This document shows, in pieces, positions 56,099 to 64,000 of a stretch of 64,000 nucleotides of DNA; position 1 is the stretch's first letter; every line of letters starts with the position of its first letter. Both the position numbers and the translations under genes were made by a program. The DNA is from Methanosarcina horonobensis HB-1 = JCM 15518 (lineage in GTDB: Archaea; Halobacteriota; Methanosarcinia; Methanosarcinales; Methanosarcinaceae): contig NZ_CP009516.1 in the NCBI RefSeq assembly GCF_000970285.1, positions 909,036 through 973,035 of the forward strand. Reading direction: 5' to 3'. Below the pieces are notes generated by a model. It worked only from the letters and a program-made list of their open reading frames with translations, had not been told where the DNA came from and searched no databases.

Positions 56099-56344
56099 AT
56101 GGAACAGATAAAAAATAACATAATCGATTATTTGAAGAACAATTCTTTCATGGAGAGAGAAATGACTCTTAATGATAGCGATTCTCTCACCCAGAGCGGG
56201 ATCATAGACTCTATCGGTTTACTGGAATTGATAGATTATATCTGTGAAACATATTCTATCGAAATTCCTGAAGATATGCTGACTCCGGAGAATTTCGATT
56301 CCTTACAGGGGATTACCAACCTGATAACCAGACTGGCGAAGTGA
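56099..56344 (+). CDS. Acyl carrier protein-like protein
   Basis: An 81-residue four-helix carrier protein. SGIIDSIGLLELIDYICETY contains the D-S-I-G motif with the Ser that carries 4'-phosphopantetheine, and the protein ends ITNLITRLAK. Archaea generally lack fatty acid synthase, so a free-standing ACP points to a dedicated pathway. It is followed five bases after its stop by an AMP-forming ligase gene and is served by the phosphopantetheinyl transferase gene upstream. The combination strongly suggests that an acid is loaded on this protein as a thioester. Confidence 0.92.
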   Translation: MEQIKNNIIDYLKNNSFMEREMTLNDSDSLTQSGIIDSIGLLELIDYICETYSIEIPEDMLTPENFDSLQGITNLITRLAK

Positions 56345-56349
56345 GGGGC

Positions 56350-57828
56350 ATGAGAATTGATGCTTATATCACTGAACACGCCAGAAAAATTCCTAACCAG
56401 ATTGCCCTCGAAGAGGGTAAAAAGTCCATCTCTTACAGTTGCCTTGATGAGGATGTAAATCTCATCGCCTCATCTCTAACTGACTTTAAACATTGTAAAT
56501 TTGCAATACTGGCTGAGTCCGGAATACAATACATAAAAATACTTATGGCAGTATATCGGTCAGACAATATCGCAATCCCCCTCCCTATTGAATTACCGGG
56601 TTTAAGTCTTGAGAGAATCCTTGATGCTGCATGCATTAATGGCATAATCGTAACGAAAAAGCAGTACTTAAGGTTTGGAGATGGATTTTTTGAGCGTTTT
56701 TTGACTCTGATCGTTGTTTCGGATGATACTGAAGTTGAGACTCTCAGAAAAAAAGTGATACTCGAAAGAAACAACCCCGAACTGAGACTGGTGCTTTACA
56801 CCTCAGGCACAACAGGAACCCCTAAAGGAGTCATGTTAAGCGACAAAAATCTGATATCAAACGCAAGATCGATAGTCGAGATTCTCAGTATAATTCCGAA
56901 AGATAAAGCTGCACTGGTAATCTCCCCCCATCATGCCTTCGGGAATTCGATAATTAATTCCCATCTGATGACTGGAGGCTCAATAAATATCGGAACAATG
57001 AATTTCATAAGCTCTGTTTTCAGTCTTATCGAATCCGGAGTATCCATATTCTATGGAGTGCCAAGCACCTATCGTATACTTCTCAAATACCCTGAAAGGT
57101 TCAAAAAAGCTTTTGCAAACGTCAGGACCGCTGCGTCTGCAGGCGGAGCTATGGACCGGGCTATTGTACGGAGTATAAGGGAGTTAAGTCCTAATACGCA
57201 AATTTTGCCAATGTACGGTCAGACCGAGGCTACAGCACGGCTTGCCTACCTGCCAGCAGAAGATGTGGACGAATTTATCGATACGATAGGAAAGGCAATC
57301 CCCGGGGTTACACTGGAGGTCTTTGATTCTGAAAACAGGGCGGTAGAGTCCGGCGTCACAGGCGAGCTTGTTGCCAGAGGGGATAATATCCTGTTAGGTT
57401 ACCTGAACGATGATGCTGCAACTGAAAACAGAGTCATTGACGGGTGGCTGCATACAGGAGATCTGGCGCAGAAACTGCCAGGCGGGTATATCAGGCTGCT
57501 TGGACGCAGGGATGACCTCATTAAAATAGGTGACCACCGGGTTAATCCAAGGGAAATCGAAAAAGAAATCGAGATGAATAATGAGGTTTCCAGTGTTTTT
57601 ATTGTACCCGTATCCCATGAACTTATGGGCAATGCAATCAGCCTCATGATCATACCAAACCAGGGAACTGAAGTCGATAAAATTTTTGCTTTTTGCAGGA
57701 AGAACCTGCCAGGCTACCTGTACCCCAGAGAGATCCTCTTCATTGACCATCTTCCGCTGAGCGAGAATGGGAAAATCTCCAACAGGTCCATTATAGAGGA
57801 GTATCAGCATGTCAAAGCTAGTATGTAA
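56350..57828 (+). CDS. AMP-forming acyl/amino acid ligase (ANL superfamily)
   Basis: The 492-residue adenylating enzyme has LYTSGTTGTPKGVMLS near residue 148 (P-loop-like A3 core), YGQTEATARLAYLP (A5), LHTGDLAQKLPGGYIRLLGR (A7/A8), and SENGKISNRSI with the C-terminal catalytic Lys (A10). ATG 56350 follows GAGGGG, and the alternative GTG 56341 overlaps the ACP stop. It probably activates a carboxylic acid with ATP and loads it onto the ACP encoded just upstream. The substrate pocket has no reading I trust. Its end overlaps the next gene by 20 bases, so the genes are translationally coupled. Confidence 0.9.
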   Translation: MRIDAYITEHARKIPNQIALEEGKKSISYSCLDEDVNLIASSLTDFKHCKFAILAESGIQYIKILMAVYRSDNIAIPLPIELPGLSLERILDAACINGIIVTKKQYLRFGDGFFERFLTLIVVSDDTEVETLRKKVILERNNPELRLVLYTSGTTGTPKGVMLSDKNLISNARSIVEILSIIPKDKAALVISPHHAFGNSIINSHLMTGGSINIGTMNFISSVFSLIESGVSIFYGVPSTYRILLKYPERFKKAFANVRTAASAGGAMDRAIVRSIRELSPNTQILPMYGQTEATARLAYLPAEDVDEFIDTIGKAIPGVTLEVFDSENRAVESGVTGELVARGDNILLGYLNDDAATENRVIDGWLHTGDLAQKLPGGYIRLLGRRDDLIKIGDHRVNPREIEKEIEMNNEVSSVFIVPVSHELMGNAISLMIIPNQGTEVDKIFAFCRKNLPGYLYPREILFIDHLPLSENGKISNRSIIEEYQHVKASM

Positions 57829-58819
57829 GAAGTGTGTCCTGGATTCGGATATTCCAGGCATAGAAATCAAAGAAGAAAGCGGTCTCTGCCATTTCTGTGA
57901 GACATATGTTCCTCTTTCTTCACAGGAAAAAGAACAGTATCTTAACAGGATTGAAGGACTCTTTAAAGAATACAGTGGCAGGGGCAACTATGATGTGATA
58001 TTTGCACTTTCAGGCGGAAAAGATTCTTCATACACACTTTATAAACTTAAAAAAGACTACCCCTTCCTGAAAGTACTTGCTGTCCAGTTTGATAACGGGT
58101 TCACTTCGGATTATGCCGTAATAAATGCAAAAAAAATGTGTGAGATTGCGGGTTGTGACTATTTTAAGCTGACAATGGAAAAAGAGAACCTGTACGAGCT
58201 CTTCAGAAAGGCAGCCGAATCCTATGATGCGTTCCCGAAGTTTGCTAAATACAGAGCAAGTGACATCTGCAATATCTGTATCAGCATAATCAAACAGAAA
58301 CTGATGGAACAGGCAATAGTTCAGAAAGCGCCTTTTATCGTGTTTGCTTTTACAGCAGGACAATCCCCCAATCCCATAATTAATCTTTCAGCTAATTTTA
58401 TACAATGGTCAAGGAACCTGTTTGAAAAGCAGCTTCAAAAAATAGGGGTTGATGATACGGATGAGCGGTTCCTTATCAAAAACGAGGTCATTAAAAATAT
58501 AGGGGAGATCGCTCCGTCCATTCTTCACCCGCTTTGCCTGTGGGAATACAGCGAGGATACCGTACTTGAGACGGTAGTTGGCCTGGGGTGGAAGCCTCCT
58601 GCTCTCAATGACAGCAATTCGACTAACTGCACATTGAATTCTTTTGCATGTTATAACCATCTGGAAAAGTACGGCTTCCATCCATACGCCTTTGATATAG
58701 CAGGGCTTGTCCGAAGCGGGGAAATGTCAAGGGAAGAAGGACTCGAGAAACTCAACCAGGAACTCTCACAGCCACTGATAAAGGAATCTGCAGAGAAGCT
58801 TAAGATTGAAATAAATTAA
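57809..58819 (+). CDS. PP-loop ATPase related to N-acetyl sugar amidotransferases (WbpG-like)
   Basis: The 336-residue protein begins with a zinc-finger-like CKKCVLDSDIPGIEIKEESG followed by LCHFC, then an ATP pyrophosphatase loop FALSGGKDSSYTLYKL near residue 70. DICNICISIIKQKLMEQAI is near residue 150. This layout matches WbpG/N-acetyl sugar amidotransferases, which adenylate a carbonyl or acid and replace oxygen by nitrogen, with ammonia from a glutaminase partner. No glutaminase gene is seen here. Its start overlaps the end of the ligase gene, so it belongs to the ACP operon. The substrate is unknown; a sugar acid or the ACP-bound acid are both possible. Confidence 0.85.
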   Translation: MSKLVCKKCVLDSDIPGIEIKEESGLCHFCETYVPLSSQEKEQYLNRIEGLFKEYSGRGNYDVIFALSGGKDSSYTLYKLKKDYPFLKVLAVQFDNGFTSDYAVINAKKMCEIAGCDYFKLTMEKENLYELFRKAAESYDAFPKFAKYRASDICNICISIIKQKLMEQAIVQKAPFIVFAFTAGQSPNPIINLSANFIQWSRNLFEKQLQKIGVDDTDERFLIKNEVIKNIGEIAPSILHPLCLWEYSEDTVLETVVGLGWKPPALNDSNSTNCTLNSFACYNHLEKYGFHPYAFDIAGLVRSGEMSREEGLEKLNQELSQPLIKESAEKLKIEIN

Positions 58820-59016
58820 ACCAAAATAAATTAAACCAAAATATAAGCCAAAGTAAGTTCTGGTTAAAGTTTAAGCAATTAAACTCAACAGGAACTATCT
58901 TACAGGTAGTGTTAGTAAAGAATCATTAAATCCAATAAACAGCTATTGGCAGTTTAAATTTATAACTGATTCACAAAGAAATAATTTATCCAAATAATCA
59001 ATTAGGGGACTAGTTT

Positions 59017-60084
59017 ATGCAGACAACCGAAAATAGCGCAGCGAAGACTGCAGAAAGTAATCTTGAGCAGCAGTTACCAGAGAATGGTTCTGGGTGTTCG
59101 ATGGATTACAGCAATGTGCATATTCTTAATGAACTGAACAGAGATACTGATAAGCTTGCTGAAAAACTCAAGGATTTTATAAGAGATCAGGTCACTGTTT
59201 TTAAGAAAAAAGGAGTCGTTTTGGGAGTTTCGGGAGGGGTAGATTCAGCTGTAGCCCTTACATTATGCGTACAGGAGTTCGGCAAAGAAAACGTATACGG
59301 ACTCCTCCTTCCTGAAAAAGAGTCGGCTCCTTCAAGTAAGACTCTTGGGGCAGAAATCTGCGAAAACCTGGGAGTTTCGTATGAGGAAGTTCCTATTTCT
59401 CCAATCCTTGAGGCACTTGACATCTATAACAAAAAAGAGCAGATTATAAAAAGGACCTGCCCGGAATATGATCCAAGAGTACACAAAACCTCGCTCGTAC
59501 TGCCTGATTTCCTTAATCAGGGTCTGCTTAATGTTCCGTATCTCAGGCTGATAAAGGATGGAGAAACAGTTGCCAGGTACAGGTTGAAAGCAAATGACTA
59601 TCTGGAACTGATCGGGCTCCAGGGGGTCAAACAGCGGTCAAGAATGGTAGTTCAGTATATGCACGCTGAAAAGCTGAACTATGTTGTTTGCGGCACAACC
59701 AACAAGACCGAACTTGTTCTGGGTCAGTTTGTGAAATATGGAGACGGCGGCGTGGACCTCGAACCTCTGGCTGACTGCTATAAGACTCAGATCTATGCTC
59801 TGGCAAAACACCTTAAGGTGAATGAAGAAATAATAAAGCGCCCACCAAGTGCCGACACCTGGAGCCATTATACGACTGATGAAGAGTTCTACTGGCGTAT
59901 GCCTATGCATGTTATAGACCAGCTTCTGTATGCTCAGGAACATAAACTGTCTTTAGAGATAACTGAAAAGAACACTGGCCTTCCCAGAGATACTATAGAA
60001 AAAGCCTGGAAACACATTGACCGGGTAAAAGATACCACAGAATATATACGGGCTGCCCCCCCGGTCTTTTATCTAGAACGGTGA
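59017..60084 (+). CDS. NAD-synthetase-like PP-loop amide synthase (divergent)
   Basis: The 355-residue protein has the NadE core: VVLGVSGGVDSAVALTL near residue 67 (PP-loop), YVVCGTTNKTELVLGQFVKY near residue 226, GDGGVDLEPLADCYKTQIYA and IKRPPSADTW. True archaeal NAD synthetases are about 250-270 residues. This one has 50 extra N-terminal residues and a central insertion of about 60 residues (CPEYDPRVHKTSLVLPDF to LKANDYLEL), while the substrate segment after PPSA is changed (SHYTTDEEFYWRM). It therefore probably amidates a different acid. It lies 197 bases after the PP-loop gene in the carrier-protein cluster. Whether it also makes NAD cannot be excluded. Confidence 0.82.
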   Translation: MQTTENSAAKTAESNLEQQLPENGSGCSMDYSNVHILNELNRDTDKLAEKLKDFIRDQVTVFKKKGVVLGVSGGVDSAVALTLCVQEFGKENVYGLLLPEKESAPSSKTLGAEICENLGVSYEEVPISPILEALDIYNKKEQIIKRTCPEYDPRVHKTSLVLPDFLNQGLLNVPYLRLIKDGETVARYRLKANDYLELIGLQGVKQRSRMVVQYMHAEKLNYVVCGTTNKTELVLGQFVKYGDGGVDLEPLADCYKTQIYALAKHLKVNEEIIKRPPSADTWSHYTTDEEFYWRMPMHVIDQLLYAQEHKLSLEITEKNTGLPRDTIEKAWKHIDRVKDTTEYIRAAPPVFYLER

Positions 60085-60161
60085 TCCACATAGAGCAGGT
60101 TCTTAAACTAAATATGGGTCTTGTAGGACCTGCCAGAAAAACTATTGAGTGTTTTTTCTTT

Positions 60162-60212
60162 AAGAGATATCTTCTTTTAAGAGATATCTTCTTTTAAGAG
60201 ATACTTTCTCTC
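60162..60212. repeat. 17-bp tandem repeat, three copies
   Basis: AAGAGATATCTTCTTTT occurs perfectly at 60162-60178 and 60179-60195, with a degenerate third copy at 60196-60212. The repeat lies between the NadE-like gene and the acyltransferase gene. Its centre AGATATCT is palindromic, so it could form small hairpins or bind a regulator, or it may be simple slippage. Confidence 0.75.
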
Positions 60213-60327
60213 AAGATGTTTTTCTTCTTGAAAGGCAACAATATCAACATAATAAATATAATTTTTCCGTAGGAAATAATAGATATAAGTGGCAGGTGTT
60301 TTCCACTGCAAAACGGGGGGTATTACC

Positions 60328-60861
60328 GTGACTGCCGTAGTATCAAACAGAGATAAAGTAACTTACCGCGAAGTGGCTGGTCATTATCACAGCAATAAAC
60401 TTATCTTCGGAATAAAATATCTTAGAAACTGGGCTCTGGAACGTCTCGCCTCGTGCGTGCCTGTTCCTTCCTGGAGAGCAAAACTGCACAAAATGCGAGG
60501 CGTGAACATCGGGGAAAATGTGTATATCGGTTATGATGTCGTTTTCGACAGGATCCATCCCGAGATGATCACAGTAGGAGATTATGCAGAAATCGGTGAT
60601 CGATGTATACTATCTGCCCATACAAGAGGCAGCCTGACCACAAGACAGGCTTATCCGAGAACCATAGCTCCCATAAAAATCGGACGCGGGGTTTCTGTAA
60701 ATCCCGGATGTATAATCACTCAGGGAGTCGAGATCGGAGAAAATTCCATCATAGGCATCGGATCCGTAGTTACCCGGGATATTTCTCCTAACAGCCTTGC
60801 TCTTGGTTATCCGGCTAGAGTTATTAAGAAGCTTGACGGCGTAGGCGAACTTCAAACCTGA
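60328..60861 (+). CDS. Left-handed beta-helix (hexapeptide) acyltransferase
   Basis: From GTG 60328, seven bases behind GGGGGG, the product is 177 residues; GTG 60289 would add 13. The hexapeptide repeats are clear: VNIGENVYIGYDVVFDR, ITVGDYAEIGDRCILSAH, IKIGRGVSVNPGCIITQ and VEIGENSIIGIGSVVTRD, ending LALGYPARVIKKL as in maltose/galactoside acetyltransferases. It probably acetylates a sugar or a small-molecule amine, with acetyl-CoA or an acyl-ACP as donor. As the last plus-strand gene of the carrier-protein cluster it is a candidate final step of that pathway. Confidence 0.87.
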   Translation: MTAVVSNRDKVTYREVAGHYHSNKLIFGIKYLRNWALERLASCVPVPSWRAKLHKMRGVNIGENVYIGYDVVFDRIHPEMITVGDYAEIGDRCILSAHTRGSLTTRQAYPRTIAPIKIGRGVSVNPGCIITQGVEIGENSIIGIGSVVTRDISPNSLALGYPARVIKKLDGVGELQT

Positions 60862-60984
60862 TTTCACGGATCTTTAATTTTTCTTAACTTTCATTCATTC
60901 TTTTTTTTCGTCAATTTACTTTTATCTATTTTTCCAGTCCTCTCAACATGCATACAGGAGCTGGAGACTTTTCTGAATGCAGGA

Positions 60985-61608
60985 TCATTTTTCAGTCCTG
61001 TAAATGAACTCAAATCCGAATTTATTCAAAGCGAATAGTGCCATTAATATAACAATGAAAACGCAGAATACAGATACAAAAGATATTATTAAATAATTAA
61101 ACAGGCCGCCAGCATCTGCGAACCCGGTATCCATTATTGAGAATACGCTAATAGGTTTACTGTACAGGGGATAGAGGTAAGCACAGCCTCCTTCTGCAAT
61201 ATCGTCTAACAGCAGGTGGGTGACGAAAGCAGATCCTGCAAAGATTGCCATATAGAATGCTTTACTGAGTTCCCTGTATGCAGCATATCCGACAAACATT
61301 CCGAAAAGAATTGCAGTGGAACTGAACAGAAACGAATGTGTCGGGATCGAGCCAACCAGGGAATGCCCTAAATTGTCGTTTACCAGAAAATTATATACAG
61401 CCATTATATCCGGGAGCAGCGTGCTTAATCCGCCTACAAATACCAGCAATAACAGCTTTCTTGTATCCCTGGGTGAAAGTTCTCTTCGAGAGAGCGGTCC
61501 AATTACAGCATATAAAGCTACTGCGCCGACACAAAACAGAAAGAACAGAACATGTACAACCGGATATGGCATGAGAAACCCTTTTTCAGATATAGCGTGT
61601 TTTTCCAT
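60985..61608 (-). CDS. Membrane-bound metal-dependent hydrolase-like protein (YdjM/DUF457 type)
   Basis: A 207-residue protein with about five membrane segments. YPVVHVLFFLFCVGAV, STLLPDIMAVYN, IPTHSFLFSSTAILF and AFVTHLLLDDIAEG provide the His and Asp residues (HxxxxPD-like and TH-x3-DD) of the YdjM/LexA-regulated hydrolase family. Its role in archaea is unknown; some members act on membrane lipids or phosphate esters. It is convergent with the carrier-protein cluster and 124 bases from it. No close partner gene is apparent. Confidence 0.75.
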   Translation of the reverse strand: MEKHAISEKGFLMPYPVVHVLFFLFCVGAVALYAVIGPLSRRELSPRDTRKLLLLVFVGGLSTLLPDIMAVYNFLVNDNLGHSLVGSIPTHSFLFSSTAILFGMFVGYAAYRELSKAFYMAIFAGSAFVTHLLLDDIAEGGCAYLYPLYSKPISVFSIMDTGFADAGGLFNYLIISFVSVFCVFIVILMALFALNKFGFEFIYRTEK

Positions 61609-61783
61609 ACGAGGAGAACTTAAGAGTATTCAGAATCTTTCGTATCTGATCCAGATAGAAGATTAAAGTTCTTAAATCCTATTGATCTATCTTCTATAAT
61701 ATTTTGATCGTCGCTGGGTTCGTTGAATAGATATTGAATTATTTTCTTTAAAAGAATAATGGTATAAGTCAGGACAGATATGT

Positions 61784-62989
61784 TCATAAAGGAATAAGCT
61801 CTACAAGCAGCCCATCTTCAAAAGGATGTCTTTCGATAATGAAAAGCTTTGTACCAAATGGTTCAAGCTCTTCTTTAAGCCCGTCTTTGAGGTCTTCAAG
61901 CACCCACCAGGCTACCTCGATTTTTCCTTCTTTAACTTCAAAAAGTTCATCAGGGACTTCTACCTCCCTGAGGATCTCTTCTGCAAGTGTCTGGTCCCCT
62001 CCATTGATAACTCCATAGATAAGAGTACCATCTTCTGTAATCTCATCAAATTCTCTTGCTGTGTTTTTTGCAATTCTCTGAAACCTTTTGCGCAGCTGGA
62101 CTGCGTCTTTATAGGTTGAAGAACAGAAATGAATCCTTTTACAGGCACGATAAGCATTTTCAGCATGGACGCAGGAACCGGCAGCAGCACACGAGGTGTC
62201 TGATTCCAGGGAAAATCCGCTCTCCAGAAGCGCTTCAGAGTTATTATCTGAAAATTCCAGTTCATTAAGGTTGAGGAAAATCCCCATTTCCTCTGCAAAA
62301 GCTGCAACCTTCTCAGCACCTTCGAGAGAAGGTATTTCGATTCCGGTTTCCATTCCCAGTTCTTTTGCATTTTGCAAGGCAGCTGAGTAAGGGCTGTGCC
62401 TGAGTTCTCCCCAGACTGACTGCGGCGGATGGAAGCGAATCTCATCAAGACCTGCTTTTGCAAGTTTTTCAAGGGTCCACCTATCAGGAGCAAGAGAGGT
62501 ATAAAGATGAATATGGTGACTTTTCCCGAAAGAGGCCTTAAGAAGGCGGATGTAGTACACGACTCTCTCTACCTTAAGTAAAGGCTCTCCGCCAGTAATC
62601 CCTGTCCCGAGGGCGTCCATAAGCTCGGCTTCTTTTAGCAAATCCTCATCGCTTTTTACAGGCCTTTCGTTTGCAAAAATAATATCCTTTCCACGCCTTT
62701 CGTTGGAAAGCGGGCAGTAAAAACAGTTTTTAGGGCAGAGCCCGGTTACAAAGAGCACCATTTTGGCACCCTGCTGGCAGAGTCTGCAACCTTCCGAAAG
62801 GTAACTGCAAAAAGAGCCTGTCTGATCCTTGGTGAGTTTTTCCATACCTGAGACTGCATATTCTTTTGTCCTATATAAGGCTTGTTTCCTTATGCTTTCC
62901 CAGGACCTTGATGAGAGGAACTCAATAAGAAGGAATTTCTTCAGGTCCGGTTCAGAAATTAATATATCTATCCGGTTCCAAAGGTTCAC
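61784..62989 (-). CDS. Radical SAM protein
   Basis: The 401-residue product has [20 protein letters not shown] near residue 82, the C-x3-C-x2-C motif for the [4Fe-4S] cluster, followed by [17 protein letters not shown], an SAM-binding [22 protein letters not shown] before it and [20 protein letters not shown] after it add Cys residues for possible extra clusters. The substrate is unknown. The start GTG 62989 is only two bases from the start of the divergent ferredoxin gene at 62992, leaving no room for promoters. ATG 62848 is an alternative that would lose 47 protein-like residues. Confidence 0.85.
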   Translation of the reverse strand: MNLWNRIDILISEPDLKKFLLIEFLSSRSWESIRKQALYRTKEYAVSGMEKLTKDQTGSFCSYLSEGCRLCQQGAKMVLFVTGLCPKNCFYCPLSNERRGKDIIFANERPVKSDEDLLKEAELMDALGTGITGGEPLLKVERVVYYIRLLKASFGKSHHIHLYTSLAPDRWTLEKLAKAGLDEIRFHPPQSVWGELRHSPYSAALQNAKELGMETGIEIPSLEGAEKVAAFAEEMGIFLNLNELEFSDNNSEALLESGFSLESDTSCAAAGSCVHAENAYRACKRIHFCSSTYKDAVQLRKRFQRIAKNTAREFDEITEDGTLIYGVINGGDQTLAEEILREVEVPDELFEVKEGKIEVAWWVLEDLKDGLKEELEPFGTKLFIIERHPFEDGLLVELIPL

Positions 62990-62991
62990 TG

Positions 62992-63177
62992 ATGTCAGAT
63001 ACGAATGGGTATGTTGTTGTCTTCGGCTGTAAAAGATGCGGAAAATGCAGGGATGTATGTCCTGTTGGAGCTATTTATGAGGAAAACGAGCTTGCGAAAA
63101 TCGATCCTGAAAAATGTAACCTCTGTATGAAATGCATCGATGAATGTACTAATAGATCCATCATCTACATGGACTGA
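62992..63177 (+). CDS. Dicluster [4Fe-4S] ferredoxin (61 aa)
   Basis: The 61-residue protein has two classical motifs: [20 protein letters not shown] and [20 protein letters not shown], each C-x2-C-x2-C-x3-C, so it should bind two [4Fe-4S] clusters. It begins at ATG 62992 behind AAAGG. The divergent radical SAM gene starts two bases away, and this ferredoxin is a natural electron donor for it; that is inference. The protein is cytoplasmic and a typical small electron carrier. Confidence 0.92.
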   Translation: MSDTNGYVVVFGCKRCGKCRDVCPVGAIYEENELAKIDPEKCNLCMKCIDECTNRSIIYMD

Positions 63178-63303
63178 AGTGAGAACAAAGTAAGAACGAA
63201 ACAGGGACGAAATCAGAGTGAAGCTAGAATTAAATTAAAACGAAATTAGAGTGAAGTCAGAGACGAAATAGAATCGGAAAAATCAGGATAAGGTCGGAAT
63301 AAG

Positions 63304-64000
63304 ATGTTTGCCCCGAAAAAAGCACCATTTAAGAAAAAAATCATAGATATTACAGTACCCATTTCTCCTTCTACTCCTATCTTTCCAGGAGATCCCGAGC
63401 CTTCGGTTGAAAATATCTGCACTCTCGAAAAGGACGGGTTTGCAGTATCCAAGCTGGTTTTCGGAAGCCATACGGGCACGCATGTTGACGCACCCTCTCA
63501 TGTCCTGAAAGATGGACCCACTGTTGACAATTTAAATATTGAAAGCCTTATGGGTCAGGCGGTTGTTCTGGATTTTTCCCGAATCAATGGGGTGTTGACA
63601 GACTCTATCCTTAATAAGGCTTATAATGGCCAGAAAATTAGTGAAAGTGTTTCTATTCTCCTTGTGAAAACACAAAAATCTTCTTTCAGGAAAGAAAAAA
63701 ATTCTGAGACCTCAAATCTTCAATCAGGAGAAAGCGATAAAAGAATGGAACCTGAGGAGTCACCTGAAAATTCCGTTTATCTTGATGCAGGTGCTGCAGC
63801 CTGGATTTTCCGGCAGGGGTTCAAAACAGTCGGAATTGACAGCTTTTCCGTTGACAGTCTCTCTTCAGAAAGCCTGCCTGTCCACCACATACTGCTTTCA
63901 AATAACGTGAACATAGTGGAATGCCTTGACCTGAGTTCAGTAGAAGCAGGAATTTATTTTTTCCTTTGCTTGCCCCTGAAAGTTGAGGGTTGCGACGGTG
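63304..64000 (+). CDS. Cyclase-family (kynurenine formamidase-like) metal-dependent hydrolase, partial
   Basis: The frame from ATG 63304 stays open to the right edge (232 codons seen). IIDITVPISPSTPIFPGDPE near residue 13 and GSHTGTHVDAPSHVLKDGPT near residue 57 (metal-binding HTGTHVDAPSH) define the cyclase/KynB family. GFKTVGIDSFSVDSLSSESL and HHILLSNNVNIVECLDLSSV complete the fold. A Lys-Glu-Ser-rich insert of about 35 residues (after ILLVKTQKSS, around residues 125-160) interrupts the core and is unusual. The family hydrolyses formyl-kynurenine or cyclic amides and lactones; the substrate here is unknown. The leader 63178-63303 is purine-rich with degenerate ACGAAAT repeats. Confidence 0.88.
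   Translation, partial: MFAPKKAPFKKKIIDITVPISPSTPIFPGDPEPSVENICTLEKDGFAVSKLVFGSHTGTHVDAPSHVLKDGPTVDNLNIESLMGQAVVLDFSRINGVLTDSILNKAYNGQKISESVSILLVKTQKSSFRKEKNSETSNLQSGESDKRMEPEESPENSVYLDAGAAAWIFRQGFKTVGIDSFSVDSLSSESLPVHHILLSNNVNIVECLDLSSVEAGIYFFLCLPLKVEGCDG

Overview
The window is a piece of a methanogenic archaeon chromosome, almost certainly Methanosarcina acetivorans or a very close relative. The evidence is mer next to an fpoF-type F420H2 dehydrogenase subunit, three tandem archaeal oligosaccharyltransferase (aglB) genes, an archaeal-type uppS and a five-heme cytochrome c. There is also a 115-residue CxxC protein whose four cysteines (39, 67, 70, 107) sit exactly where they are reported for M. 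acetivorans MdrA (MA3736). No rRNA, tRNA or CRISPR array was seen.

Layout. 0-1.2 kb: an NfnAB/sulfide-dehydrogenase-like flavoprotein pair on the minus strand (one partial). 1.2-3.5 kb: two tiny paralogous proteins sharing a C-terminal RGGKKxSxLDTCK motif, a possible Cys-rich mini-ORF, and an arsenite methyltransferase. 3.9-4.9 kb: a cell-surface beta-helix protein. 5.3-33 kb: a glycan island with a GDP-mannose enzyme, the full dTDP-L-rhamnose set (rmlC, B, D, A), two flippases, about eight glycosyltransferases, a decayed glycosyltransferase copy, and three aglB paralogs that have exchanged sequence. Together these look like a system that builds a lipid-linked glycan, flips it and transfers it to surface proteins. 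The uppS gene at 52 kb probably makes the polyprenyl carrier. 33-36.3 kb: leuD/hacB-like and leuB/aksF-like genes around a conserved hypothetical and mntP. 36.4-38.1 kb: a lipoprotein-type acetolactate decarboxylase flanked by two new small paralogous genes. 38.5-44.1 kb: a minus-strand redox and oxidative-stress cluster (desulforedoxin-like, two DUF2180-like proteins, MdrA, superoxide reductase, pentaheme cytochrome c, iron-sulfur flavoprotein, archaeoflavoprotein, ferritin-like protein). 44.8-47.5 kb: mer, fpoF, nadM. 47.6-53.7 kb: a mixed minus-strand stretch with two decaying genes.

54.2-60.9 kb holds the most interesting candidate system: a phosphopantetheinyl transferase, an acyl carrier protein, an AMP-forming ligase, an N-acetyl-sugar-amidotransferase-like PP-loop enzyme, an NAD-synthetase-like PP-loop enzyme and a hexapeptide acyltransferase. 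A shortened IS200/IS605-type tnpB element lies between the first two genes. There are no NRPS/PKS modules. This looks like a compact carrier-protein pathway that makes or amidates a small acid, possibly to decorate a glycan; its product cannot be read from the sequence. 61-64 kb: a membrane metal-dependent hydrolase-like protein, a radical SAM protein, a dicluster ferredoxin and a partial cyclase-family hydrolase.

A recurring oddity is that four genes (manC-like, rmlB, a thioredoxin-domain protein and a DUF2551-like gene) keep their conserved N-termini in frame but have no ATG/GTG/TTG there. Each has a G-rich ribosome binding site, clear in three and less clear in the thioredoxin-domain gene, followed by ATT, ACG or CTG.
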